From contig CAMOHV010000010.1 in the NCBI GenBank assembly GCA_946615275.1, forward strand, positions 1-15,095: a DNA stretch of 15,095 nucleotides, written 5' to 3'. A program made the translations under genes and the position numbers. The DNA comes from an uncultured Verrucomicrobiota bacterium (lineage in GTDB: Bacteria; Verrucomicrobiota; Kiritimatiellia; RFP12; UBA1067). Within the stretch, counting starts at the first letter, position 1. The number at the start of each line of letters is the position of its first letter. The notes under the pieces are model-generated. The model saw nothing but the letters and a program-made list of their open reading frames with translations, had not been told where the DNA came from and did not search any database. Shown here piece after piece: positions 1 through 7,038 of the stretch.

Positions 1-1298
1 CCGGTGAGGCCGAGGCGGTCGACGAGGTCGAGCGAGAAGTAGCGCGCGCGCATGTAGGGGACGCCCGCGTACGTCTCGCGGAACCTGGCGCGAGTGACGC
101 CGATCATCTCCGGCTCGTAGGGCGCGCCGACCTTCTTCAGGTTCTCGCGCACCTCCTCGAACGGCATGAGCTGCGCCTTCATCTTCGCGGAGAGCTCCGG
201 CCACTTCGACTTCACGAGCGCGAGCTCCTCGCGCAGCTGGTTGCGCGTGGGGAACTTCTTCGGGAACTCCATCATCGCGCGCTGGATGTGCGCGGGACGG
301 TTCCCGAACAGCTTGGGGAACGTGGCCGCCACTGTGTCGAAGTCGGGCCACCACTTCGCGACGGTCGCGTCCACGTCGAGGTTCGCGATGTCCTGGCGGA
401 GCAGGAACTCGATCGTCTTCGTGGATATGAGCGTGCCGATGCCCACCTTGAAACCGTGCGAGACGGGGAGGCCGTTGTGGCAGAGGTCCTCCATGTCCCA
501 GTAGTGCGAAACCTGGTGCTCCGTGCCGGAGGCCGGGCGCGACGAGCCCATCGCCTGCATGGCGAAGGCGCTCATCACGAGGCCCGCGCAGAGCTTCTCG
601 GTCTCGGCGATGTCGCCGGAGGCCGCGCCGGCCGGGTTCGACAGCGACTCGCGCAGCGGCCCCTGCACGAACTTCCACGCCGCCGGATGGATCGCCTCGC
701 TGCCGACCGCGTCCGCGAGGATCCAGTCCGCGCCAGCGGGGATCTTCGCGATAAGGTCGGCGTAGCCGGAGGCCACCATCTCCTTCGGCGCCTCGGCGGC
801 CACTTTGGAGTCCACGATGCAGCCGAGCGGCGCCTTGCACGTGAGCGTCTGCTTCATGCCGTCCTTCGTGATCGACGCGCCGTAGCTCGTGTAGCCGTCC
901 ATCGAGGCGGCTGTGCCCACCACCATGTACCGGACGCCGGCCTCCTCCGAGGAGCGCTTCACGATGTCGTTGATGGTGCCGGACCCCACAGCCACCGGCA
1001 CGCCGCCGGACGCGCGGATCGCATCGCGCACCTCGTCTATCCACTTGTACTCGGCGTGGAACCATTCGCCGCCGGGGCAGAGCACGTGGCGGTCGCATGC
1101 TATGCCCGCGGCCTCGAGCAATTCCTCCACGCGAGCGCCCGCCACCTGGCGAGTGCGTGGGTCTTCCACGATGATCGCCTTCCGCGCGTCGGGGAAGAGC
1201 CCCCTGAACATCTTGGCGGCGTCCTCCGTGGCGCCGGCGCGGATCACGCAGGCCTTCGTGTCGGTGGTCTGCTTAAGAGCTTCGTCGATGAGTGACAT
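1..1298 (-). CDS. araM: sn-glycerol-1-phosphate dehydrogenase (AraM/EgsA family), 3' end off the window
   Basis: The reverse strand reads open from an ATG at 1298 to the left edge (432 codons, no stop), so the C-terminus is missing; the family is usually about 350-450 aa, so little is lost. Family enzymes reduce dihydroxyacetone phosphate to sn-glycerol 1-phosphate with NAD(P)H, in the cytoplasm, using a metal (nickel in Bacillus AraM). Visible signatures are the nucleotide-binding GSGTIND at residues 105-111, VGTAASMDGYTS at about 127-138, and candidate metal ligands D181, H261 (TEHQVSHY) and H281 (VSHGFKVG), the Asp-His-His pattern of the iron-alcohol-dehydrogenase/glycerol-dehydrogenase superfamily. 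An AAGGAAG ribosome site lies about 7 nt upstream. It follows the HAD phosphatase gene by 56 nt and is probably in one operon with it. An ordinary glycerol dehydrogenase is less likely because the middle motifs are AraM-like. Substrate is inferred from family. Confidence 0.85.
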   Translation of the reverse strand, partial: MSLIDEALKQTTDTKACVIRAGATEDAAKMFRGLFPDARKAIIVEDPRTRQVAGARVEELLEAAGIACDRHVLCPGGEWFHAEYKWIDEVRDAIRASGGVPVAVGSGTINDIVKRSSEEAGVRYMVVGTAASMDGYTSYGASITKDGMKQTLTCKAPLGCIVDSKVAAEAPKEMVASGYADLIAKIPAGADWILADAVGSEAIHPAAWKFVQGPLRESLSNPAGAASGDIAETEKLCAGLVMSAFAMQAMGSSRPASGTEHQVSHYWDMEDLCHNGLPVSHGFKVGIGTLISTKTIEFLLRQDIANLDVDATVAKWWPDFDTVAATFPKLFGNRPAHIQRAMMEFPKKFPTRNQLREELALVKSKWPELSAKMKAQLMPFEEVRENLKKVGAPYEPEMIGVTRARFRETYAGVPYMRARYFSLDLVDRLGLT

Positions 1299-1319
1299 GT
1301 CAGTCTTCCTTCTTTTCTT

Positions 1320-1358
1320 CTAGATTCCACATTCGACATCCGGCATCCGTCACGCTAG
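1320..1358. repeat. CTAG-bounded degenerate heptamer repeat in the HAD-araM spacer
   Basis: The intergenic spacer contains four head-to-tail 7-bp units at 1324-1351 (ATTCCAC, ATTCGAC, ATCCGGC, ATCCGTC; consensus ATYCNNC). The block is bounded by CTAG at 1320-1323 and 1355-1358, and the right CTAG supplies the TAG stop of the HAD gene. Period and ATTC phase match the cleaner ATTCTCA arrays at 11820-11875 and 14842-14876. Function is unknown. Confidence 0.5.
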
Positions 1359-2200
1359 TCCTGCACATGGTCGAACGTCTCGACCACGATGGCGGGAGGA
1401 GTGCCCGTGTACTTCTCGAGGTCGGCGGGGGTGGTCTCGCCGGAGAGGACGCAGACGAAGTCGACGCCCGCGTTGTCGGCGATCGCCTTGTCCGTGTAGA
1501 GCCTGTCGCCCACGACGGCGATCTCCTCCGGCTTGAACTTCTCGAGCACCGGCGCGAGGAGCGTGGGGGAGGGCTTCCCGAACACATGGCTGGGCTTCAT
1601 GCCGTTCGTGATCTCGAGGAACTTCATCATGCCGCCGATGTCGGGGATGGGGCCGCGCTCCGAGGGGCAGCAGTTGTCTGGATGGGTGGCGACGAAATCC
1701 ACGGGGGTCTGGTTGGCGGTGCGGATGGGGCACATGGGGCTCGGCGGGCAGTTGCGCATGTTCCAGAGGCTTGTGGCGTCGGCGAGCTTTGCGTAGGTGA
1801 GCTCCTTGTCGTAGGTGAGGGCGATGAGCTCGTTGCGCTCGGGATCGTAGTCGAGCGAGACGTCCGCGTCGGCGAGGCGCGCTGCCATGTGCGCCTTCAC
1901 CTTCTCGCTGGAGATGAGGTAGACGCTCCTGTAGCCCTTCTCGCGGATGTACGACTCGAGCGTGATGAGCGGGGTGAGGATCTGCTCGGGGATGACGGGT
2001 ATGGCGGCGCCCGCGATCTTCTTCATGTACTCCTCGGGGCACTTGGAGGTGTTGTTCGTGAGGTAGAAGAAGCTGAAGCGCCCAGAGTTGGTGGAGTCGA
2101 TCACGAACTTGACGGCCGGGGCGATGGGGTGCGGCCCCATGAAGAGCGTGCCGTCAAGGTCGCACACGAAAGCCTTTTTCTTGGATATGTCGAATGCCAT
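1355..2200 (-). CDS. HAD superfamily subclass IIA phosphatase (AraL/NagD-like)
   Basis: A 281-aa cytoplasmic hydrolase, probably a phosphatase acting on sugar or glycerol phosphates. HAD motifs are complete: motif I CDLDGT with D14 and D16, motif II YLTNNTS at about 46-52, the lysine motif GKPSP (K209), and motif IV VVGDRLYTD (D232, D237). The IIA cap hallmark appears as FVATHPD at about 169-175. The cap region looks longer than usual and carries C151, C157, C177 and C178 plus H173, a possible metal site. The reading frame extends upstream into the previous gene, but the ATG at 2200 is chosen because an AGGACAGGAA ribosome site precedes it and motif I lies at the usual place. It starts 13 nt after the upstream stop. 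In B. subtilis araL, a HAD-IIA sugar phosphatase, directly precedes araM, the same order as here. Exact substrate is unknown. Confidence 0.85.
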   Translation of the reverse strand: MAFDISKKKAFVCDLDGTLFMGPHPIAPAVKFVIDSTNSGRFSFFYLTNNTSKCPEEYMKKIAGAAIPVIPEQILTPLITLESYIREKGYRSVYLISSEKVKAHMAARLADADVSLDYDPERNELIALTYDKELTYAKLADATSLWNMRNCPPSPMCPIRTANQTPVDFVATHPDNCCPSERGPIPDIGGMMKFLEITNGMKPSHVFGKPSPTLLAPVLEKFKPEEIAVVGDRLYTDKAIADNAGVDFVCVLSGETTPADLEKYTGTPPAIVVETFDHVQD

Positions 2201-2213
2201 TTCCTGTCCTCGA

Positions 2214-4706
2214 TCAATCGTCGTCTTCCTCTGCGGCGCGGCGGCGGGCCTCCTCCGCGCGCTTCTTGGCCTTGCGGGCGCGGGCGAGCGCGTCATCGCG
2301 GGCCTTGAGCACCTGCTTGAGGGTGTCCTGCACCTCGGCTGACTCCGGGACGAGCTCAAGCGCGTGGCGGGCGTTCTTCTCGGCGGCGTCGAATCGGCCG
2401 GTCTTCATCTGGAGGACGGCGAGGTTGTTGTAGATGGCGGGCTCCTTGGGGTTGCGGATGAGGCAGCGGCGGAGGTAGGTCTCGGCGCGCGTCCACTGCT
2501 CCTGCACGAAGTAGCTCATGCCCATGCCGAAGTTGGCCTGCGGCTCGTCGGGGTCGGCCTTGAGGATGGGCTCGGCGTAGCGGCGGGCGAGGGTGAAGTC
2601 TGCGCGGGTGAGCGCCATCTGAAGACCTTCGCGGGGCGTGATCTGCCTGGAGATCATCTGGCGAACCTTCTCCCTGCTGTCGAGGATGCGCTTTAGGGAG
2701 GCGTTCTTCTCGTCAAGCTCCTCGGAGAGCCTCATGTCCTCGAGCGACGCCTGCACGTTTCCGGCGAGGTCGGCGCGCTCGGCGCGCATGCGCGCCAGGC
2801 GGGCGATGCGCCACTGGACGAAGAGGAAGAGATCGTTGATGAGCGGGCCGGCGTTGCGTGCGGGGCCGCCGGAGGCGTAGAACTCAAGCATGCGGGCGCC
2901 GAGGGCGCGGGCGTTGGCCACGCCACGCGCCAGGTCGGCATCGTCCATCCCTTCGGGGCGCGAGACGACGCCGGAGCAGGGGGGGATGGCGTGGCCGTCG
3001 CGCTTCCAGATGTCGAAGCCGAGCTGGACTGCGACGTCGACGAGGCGCTCTTTCTTGTCGCGCACCCAGCTGCGGAGGGCCATGCCGCCGCCGACCTCAA
3101 GGGACAGCCTGTCCTCGGGATCCGAGACGCCGCGCACGCGCAGATGCGCCTGATAGGGGCTGTTGTCCCTGTCGATCATCGAGACGGGGCGAACGTCGCG
3201 TCCGTCGCGCGCGGCCAACAACTCCAGATACGGGTCGAAGGAACCGTCTGTGAAGAGCCACTTCACCGGACCGCACTCGGCGATGACCTCGTCGGCATAG
3301 TCGGACATCATGCCGAGCATTGCGCGTGCGCGCGCAAGGCGGCGCCCTGGAACGACTGCAAGGAGGATCAAGAACGGAATCCCGACGGTGCCGATGCGCC
3401 TAAGCATGCGAGTCACGCCCGGCGAGACGACCTCGGGCCGGGACTCGATGTCCTGGCGGAGGTCGGCGAAGCGCTGGAGCGCAAGGCGGCGATGGTTCCG
3501 GCAGAGAGCGTCGATGCCAAGCACGGCGAGCGCGAAGACCGACGTGGCCGCAAGGGCGAACATGAACATGCAGAGAAGAAAGTGCGACGAAACCATCTCG
3601 GGTTTGGGGAACCATGTCCAGAACCATAGCGCGTCGATCTGGCAGAACTGCGCGAGCGCGAGAAGGCCCGCGAAGAGGTAGACGGCGCCGATGTGGTACG
3701 GGAGGAACTGCTCCTCGTCGGCCGCGCGGGGAAGGAGGATGATGCACACCGCAGTGGGCACGATCACCACACCAATCGAGATTACCCATCCCAGCAGCGA
3801 GGCGGACGAGGTGACGCGCGACCATATAAGGAGCGCATATCTGAGCGGAAGATCACCTATCGAAAGCCCCGCCGCCTCCATTCCGCCCATCTGCACGAAC
3901 GACGCGCAGTTGCCGAATATCCCCCCCAGCATGCCCATCACGAAGAGAAACGTCATGTGCCACTTCGAGACCTGCTCGATGAAAGGGTTCATGAGGGGCA
4001 TCTCAAACGAAAGCACGTGCCTCGCCGCCATGAAATAGACGCCCCAGCATAGAATCAGAAGGCCTATTCCAAGCGGAGACTCGGCGGAAAGGATGCCGAG
4101 GACGAACATCGCCGCATACGCCACAAGCAGCTTGCCGCCCTGGAGGAAGGCGAAAAAGAGATAGAGCGCGAAGACCGCAAGAAGGGTGAGGAAAGTCACG
4201 GAGGAGAAGAACTGTCCGGAATGCCACACAGGATCGGAGAAGGCGAAGAGAAGCGCGCCTACGCCGGCGGCGATCCGCGCCACGAAATACCGCGCGCGGG
4301 AGAACTGGAGCCTCAGGCGCAGGGTGAGCGCCATTATCTCGCGGAACATCAAGTAGGCAAGAGCCGTCGAGACGCCCACACTCGCCTTTCCGAGAATCGA
4401 GAGAAGGGAGATCCCGCCGGAGACGGACGTAAGCTTGAATATCCCGGCGGCGATCGCTCGCCATATCCCCGGAAAGAGACTCTGCGGGGGGCGCGTCCCC
4501 GCCGCCTCCGCAGCATCCTGCCACACGGAGGGCTCCATCATGGGGAACGACCAGAAGAGCATAAGGCAGAACACAACGCCGCCAAGCGCGGCGGCGACCA
4601 GATAATCCGAAAACGAAAGCTTGTCGATCACTACAGGCTGCTGCTCGACAAACGTCTCCTGTTCGACTTCATTGTCGTCTTCGTATTCATCTTGATATCT
4701 TTTCAT
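2214..4706 (-). CDS. polytopic membrane protein with C-terminal TPRs, possibly GT117/DUF2723-like glycosyltransferase
   Basis: An 830-aa protein. Residues 1-30 are acidic and cytosol-like. About ten hydrophobic helices follow (roughly 35-55, 97-120, 143-160, 168-190, 193-226, 250-270, 303-325, 338-356, 376-402, 437-454). A soluble region spans about 460-690, and there are two TPR units at about 722-755 and 757-789, then a Lys/Arg/Ala-rich acidic-ended tail. The first loop (EPSVWQDAAEAAG, then RPPQSLFPGIWR, then helix SLLSILGKA) resembles the start of DUF2723/GT117 protein-glycosylating transferases, where an Asp in this loop is catalytic; D64 is the candidate. That assignment is from pattern memory and is tentative. 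The ATG at 4706 is preferred over a GTG at 4715 because AAGGAG sits 8 nt before the ATG and abuts the GTG. It leads the HAD and araM genes. Confidence 0.75.
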   Translation of the reverse strand: MKRYQDEYEDDNEVEQETFVEQQPVVIDKLSFSDYLVAAALGGVVFCLMLFWSFPMMEPSVWQDAAEAAGTRPPQSLFPGIWRAIAAGIFKLTSVSGGISLLSILGKASVGVSTALAYLMFREIMALTLRLRLQFSRARYFVARIAAGVGALLFAFSDPVWHSGQFFSSVTFLTLLAVFALYLFFAFLQGGKLLVAYAAMFVLGILSAESPLGIGLLILCWGVYFMAARHVLSFEMPLMNPFIEQVSKWHMTFLFVMGMLGGIFGNCASFVQMGGMEAAGLSIGDLPLRYALLIWSRVTSSASLLGWVISIGVVIVPTAVCIILLPRAADEEQFLPYHIGAVYLFAGLLALAQFCQIDALWFWTWFPKPEMVSSHFLLCMFMFALAATSVFALAVLGIDALCRNHRRLALQRFADLRQDIESRPEVVSPGVTRMLRRIGTVGIPFLILLAVVPGRRLARARAMLGMMSDYADEVIAECGPVKWLFTDGSFDPYLELLAARDGRDVRPVSMIDRDNSPYQAHLRVRGVSDPEDRLSLEVGGGMALRSWVRDKKERLVDVAVQLGFDIWKRDGHAIPPCSGVVSRPEGMDDADLARGVANARALGARMLEFYASGGPARNAGPLINDLFLFVQWRIARLARMRAERADLAGNVQASLEDMRLSEELDEKNASLKRILDSREKVRQMISRQITPREGLQMALTRADFTLARRYAEPILKADPDEPQANFGMGMSYFVQEQWTRAETYLRRCLIRNPKEPAIYNNLAVLQMKTGRFDAAEKNARHALELVPESAEVQDTLKQVLKARDDALARARKAKKRAEEARRRAAEEDDD

Positions 4707-4714
4707 CTTCCGCA

Positions 4715-4720
4715 CTCCTT
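4715..4720 (-). promoter_or_regulatory. ribosome binding site deciding the start at 4706
   Basis: AAGGAG on the minus strand, 8 nt from the ATG at 4706. It runs directly into the alternative GTG at 4715, which rules that codon out as the main start. Confidence 0.8.
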
Positions 4721-4727
4721 TCTGCTT

Positions 4728-4749
4728 GAAGCGGCGAGAACGCCGCTTT
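4728..4749 (-). promoter_or_regulatory. leader hairpin before the membrane-protein gene
   Basis: A perfect GCGGCG/CGCCGC stem (4731-4736 and 4741-4746) with a 4-nt loop, extendable by A-T pairs on both sides, lies a few bases upstream of the AAGGAG ribosome site of the gene starting at 4706. It has no T-run on the minus strand, so it is not an intrinsic terminator in that direction. It could affect translation initiation or mRNA stability; no known riboswitch class is recognised. Confidence 0.35.
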
Positions 4750-4783
4750 CGGATTTCTGCCGTGCCTCTACCGTCTTATACAC

Positions 4784-4811
4784 AAAAGGAGAGCGCGAAC
4801 GCGCTCCCCTT
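4784..4811 (-). terminator. intrinsic terminator after the PEP-CTERM gene
   Basis: On the minus strand, AAGG-G-GAGCGC pairs with GCGCTC-T-CCTT around a GTTC loop, with one mismatch, and is followed by a short TTTT run. It lies about 20 nt past the stop codon at 4833, as expected for the end of the three-gene secreted-protein operon. Confidence 0.7.
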
Positions 4812-4832
4812 CCATGCTTGAACGCCCTTCGC

Positions 4833-5333
4833 TCATGCGCGGCGCTTGCGACGCAATGCGAGAAGCGAACCACCCACCAGCAAAAGCAGCCCACTGGTCG
4901 GCTCAGGGATCGTCACCGACGCAGTCCAGGCATTAACGGAACCGGCTGAAATGCTGCCGTCCGAGATGTAGTTGGAAAGGGAATCATACGTCATGGTGGG
5001 ACTTGTCCATCCTTCAGTGAATTCGGAACCATCCCAATTTAACATTTCTATATAAAACGAATAATCCGAACCATAAGCCGATACATCGGCATACTGAACA
5101 CCAGTTCCAGATGATGTTGCCGGAGCTGCGTATGCGGGCGTAGAGAATGGCTTCCCATCCTGATCGACGAGCTGAACATAATCCTCGTTCCCACTTTTGT
5201 CAACAGCGACCAAAGCCGCATAATTGTAATTTTGAGGATTGTTATTAACCTGCCAATAGAGGACATTCGCCTTCAACCCCAACGCGGCAGAAACCACAAA
5301 GGCGAAACATACCATTTTACTTAGCGATTTCAT
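4833..5333 (-). CDS. PEP-CTERM sorting domain secreted protein
   Basis: A 166-aa exported protein. An N-terminal signal peptide (about 1-22; K2, K6 then a hydrophobic core) leads into a Tyr/Ser/Asn-rich beta-type region. The C-terminus has the full PEP-CTERM layout: IPEPTSG with P143-E144-P145, a short hydrophobic helix at about 149-160, and an RRKRR basic end. Such tails are recognised by exosortase-type membrane proteases in Gram-negative bacteria that make exopolysaccharide; no exosortase gene is in this window. AAAGGA precedes the ATG by about 7 nt. It starts 22 nt after the upstream stop, and an intrinsic terminator follows. The gene is visibly more AT-rich than its neighbours, perhaps reflecting its Asn/Tyr/Ser composition or a different origin. 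The specific role is unknown; surface or matrix attachment is inferred from the sorting signal. Confidence 0.85.
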   Translation of the reverse strand: MKSLSKMVCFAFVVSAALGLKANVLYWQVNNNPQNYNYAALVAVDKSGNEDYVQLVDQDGKPFSTPAYAAPATSSGTGVQYADVSAYGSDYSFYIEMLNWDGSEFTEGWTSPTMTYDSLSNYISDGSISAGSVNAWTASVTIPEPTSGLLLLVGGSLLALRRKRRA

Positions 5334-5355
5334 TTTTCTGTCCTTTCACGTAGAA

Positions 5356-6153
5356 TTACCAGCCAATCACACCCGCGCCAGTACCAGCTTGATACCAAAA
5401 TCCAACACCTGCAGGAATAGCAACAGCATCCGTTTCTGTCTCAGTCACATTATAGGTGGTTTGGGCTGTTGTTTGCCCTTTCTTCTTAGGCAGAGTCATA
5501 GCAGAGCCACTTGTCGTCTTAACAAGATAGGTCCACTTTGTTCCATTATACGTGTAAGTACGATAACCACCGGGCACATTCACAAGAATTTTATCACCCG
5601 TCGCAGGCTGACCGGACGTCCAGTTGAACGAATTTGGACTCAACGCCGTTGTTCCGGGGTTGGCGACGAGCGTCGTCGAGCCGGCGGCGATCGTCGTGGT
5701 GGCTGCTGCAGTGGAATACTGGCCGAACAGGTAAATGGGCGAAGAGGTAGCCGGATTCGAACGGTGGAGCCAAAGTGCGTCGCCGCGCGCCATGCGCGCA
5801 GTGTCGGCCCCCTCGGTCGTAGTGGTGACCGTGCCATCTGTTATGATGGCCGGCGCCCAGTATAGAACATTGTTGGATGCCTTCTGGAGTTTCCACCCCT
5901 GATAGGTGTTGCCGGACTTGCGTATGATGTAGTCGTTTTCCGAGAGGTTCGTCGTCTTCACTACGTTGGAGACGAACGTGCCCTGCGTGGCGGCGGCGCA
6001 GTCAACCCAAGGAACGGAGATGATCAGGTTTGTGGACGTGGTATCCGCCAGCGCAAGGATTCCGAACGTGTTGGCGGAGGTGAGGGTGCCCGTCGCGAAG
6101 GCGGCGGACGCCATGCCCACGGCGCCGAGTGCGATAAGATTGCGGAGTTTCAT
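5356..6153 (-). CDS. secreted beta-rich protein of unknown function
   Basis: A 265-aa protein with a signal peptide (MKLRNLIALG core, likely cleavage after AFA at about residue 20). It then has repeated short beta-prone segments rich in Thr, Ala and Gly, including FGILALADTTSTNLIISVPW near the mature N-terminus, RGDALWLHRSNP mid-protein, and IPAGVGFWYQAG at the C-terminus. I associate this layout with multi-copy secreted proteins of Kiritimatiellae-type genomes, from memory only; no enzymatic motif is visible. Two ATGs (6159 and 6153) are possible; 6153 is chosen because AAGGAG at 6161-6166 is 7 nt from it but only 1 nt from the other. It begins 18 nt after the stop of the upstream secreted protein and ends 22 nt before the PEP-CTERM gene, so all three are probably cotranscribed. 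Confidence 0.75.
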   Translation of the reverse strand: MKLRNLIALGAVGMASAAFATGTLTSANTFGILALADTTSTNLIISVPWVDCAAATQGTFVSNVVKTTNLSENDYIIRKSGNTYQGWKLQKASNNVLYWAPAIITDGTVTTTTEGADTARMARGDALWLHRSNPATSSPIYLFGQYSTAAATTTIAAGSTTLVANPGTTALSPNSFNWTSGQPATGDKILVNVPGGYRTYTYNGTKWTYLVKTTSGSAMTLPKKKGQTTAQTTYNVTETETDAVAIPAGVGFWYQAGTGAGVIGW

Positions 6154-6160
6154 TTTCATG

Positions 6161-6166
6161 CTCCTT
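6161..6166 (-). promoter_or_regulatory. ribosome binding site deciding the start at 6153
   Basis: AAGGAG on the minus strand lies 7 nt from the ATG at 6153 but only 1 nt from the alternative ATG at 6159. This favours the inner start, two residues shorter. Confidence 0.7.
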
Positions 6167-6171
6167 GTGGA

Positions 6172-6939
6172 TTAATTGCGCTGGACCTTGAAGAAGTTCT
6201 TGTCGCCGTTCTTGGGAACGATGAGCGTGATCTCCTTGGCGGCGTCGCCGTTGACGGGGGCCTGGGCGGCCGCGCCGGTCTGGGCGGCGGGCGTCTCGCC
6301 GGCGGCGACATTGTACTGGAGATAGGGAACCGTGTTGGCGACGGTGAGATAGACATTGTCCCCAATCACCTTGATGGCGGTGATCTTCGGCTTGGGGGCG
6401 TCGGCGGGCGGAGGAGCCACCTGGGCGACCTTCACGCCCGTGGAGGCGGAGGAGGAGGCCAGCTCGCCGTCCTGCGCGGCCACGTCGTTCTTGACGGCCG
6501 CATAGCCGTTGACGGCCTTGGGCTTGCCGGCGGCGTTCAGCCCGGCGACCGCATAGACGGGATTGCCGTCCGTGTCGACCGCGCCGTTTGCCGTGCGGGT
6601 GTCGAGCAGATAGATGCCATACGAACCATCGGCGTACTGCGCTGCCTTGTCGGCCTTCACGACGTACATCACGGGCGGGCACTTGCCGTCTTTCGCAATT
6701 GGAGCGGAGAGGACGAGCGCGTTGTTCACCGGATCGACGCACGTGCCGTCTGCGTTTATCCCCGCAAACTCCGCCCCGTTCTTCGTCCAAACGAGGGCAT
6801 AGCACTCGCCGTCCATGACGGTCTTGCCGTCGAGATACGTATCAGGGCCCTTCGTCGAGAAGGTAATAAGCGTGTCCAACTCAGCCGTCGCGGCGAAAGC
6901 CAGAGCGAACGCACAAAACACAAACAGTATTTTTTTCAT
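6172..6939 (-). CDS. secreted two-domain beta-rich protein of unknown function
   Basis: A 255-aa protein with a clear signal peptide (MKKILFVFCAFALAFAATA, cleavage about residue 19). A first domain spans about 20-150 and includes DGECYALVWTKNGAEFAGI and GSYGIYLLDTRT. A proline-rich linker follows at about 175-185 (APPPADAPKPK), then a C-terminal beta domain of about 70 residues starting ITAIKVIGDNVYLTV and ending FFKVQRN. No catalytic motif is seen. A GGAG ribosome site lies about 7 nt before the ATG, and a candidate promoter is at 6973-7001. It heads the operon that continues into the next secreted protein (18-nt gap) and the PEP-CTERM protein, which suggests a shared envelope or surface role. 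The C-terminal domain looks like a reusable secretion or interaction module, but this is inference. Confidence 0.75.
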   Translation of the reverse strand: MKKILFVFCAFALAFAATAELDTLITFSTKGPDTYLDGKTVMDGECYALVWTKNGAEFAGINADGTCVDPVNNALVLSAPIAKDGKCPPVMYVVKADKAAQYADGSYGIYLLDTRTANGAVDTDGNPVYAVAGLNAAGKPKAVNGYAAVKNDVAAQDGELASSSASTGVKVAQVAPPPADAPKPKITAIKVIGDNVYLTVANTVPYLQYNVAAGETPAAQTGAAAQAPVNGDAAKEITLIVPKNGDKNFFKVQRN

Positions 6940-6972
6940 TTTTTGTCTCCACCTTTTCCAAAGCGTGATGCT

Positions 6973-7001
6973 AGTTTACCAAACCATTTGATGTAGCGCA
7001 A
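6973..7001 (-). promoter_or_regulatory. candidate sigma-70-type promoter for the 6939-4833 operon
   Basis: On the minus strand, TTGCGC (6996-7001) and TAAACT (6973-6978) are separated by 17 bp. Transcription would start near 6966, giving a leader of about 27 nt that just contains the ribosome site. Both boxes match consensus only in part, so this is a candidate supported mainly by position in the only gap between two gene clusters. Confidence 0.4.
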
Positions 7002-7038
7002 GGGGGTAAATGATTTTTTTTCATTTTTCCAAATCCGC

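Noticed and set aside
288..1295. Long plus-strand open frame opposite the dehydrogenase gene
   Set aside because: Its translation is Arg/His/Ala-rich without motifs, while the minus strand encodes a well-conserved AraM-family enzyme.
1292..2308. Plus-strand 338-codon frame and overlapping minus-strand frames around the HAD gene
   Set aside because: They shadow the HAD phosphatase, whose four motifs are intact in one frame.
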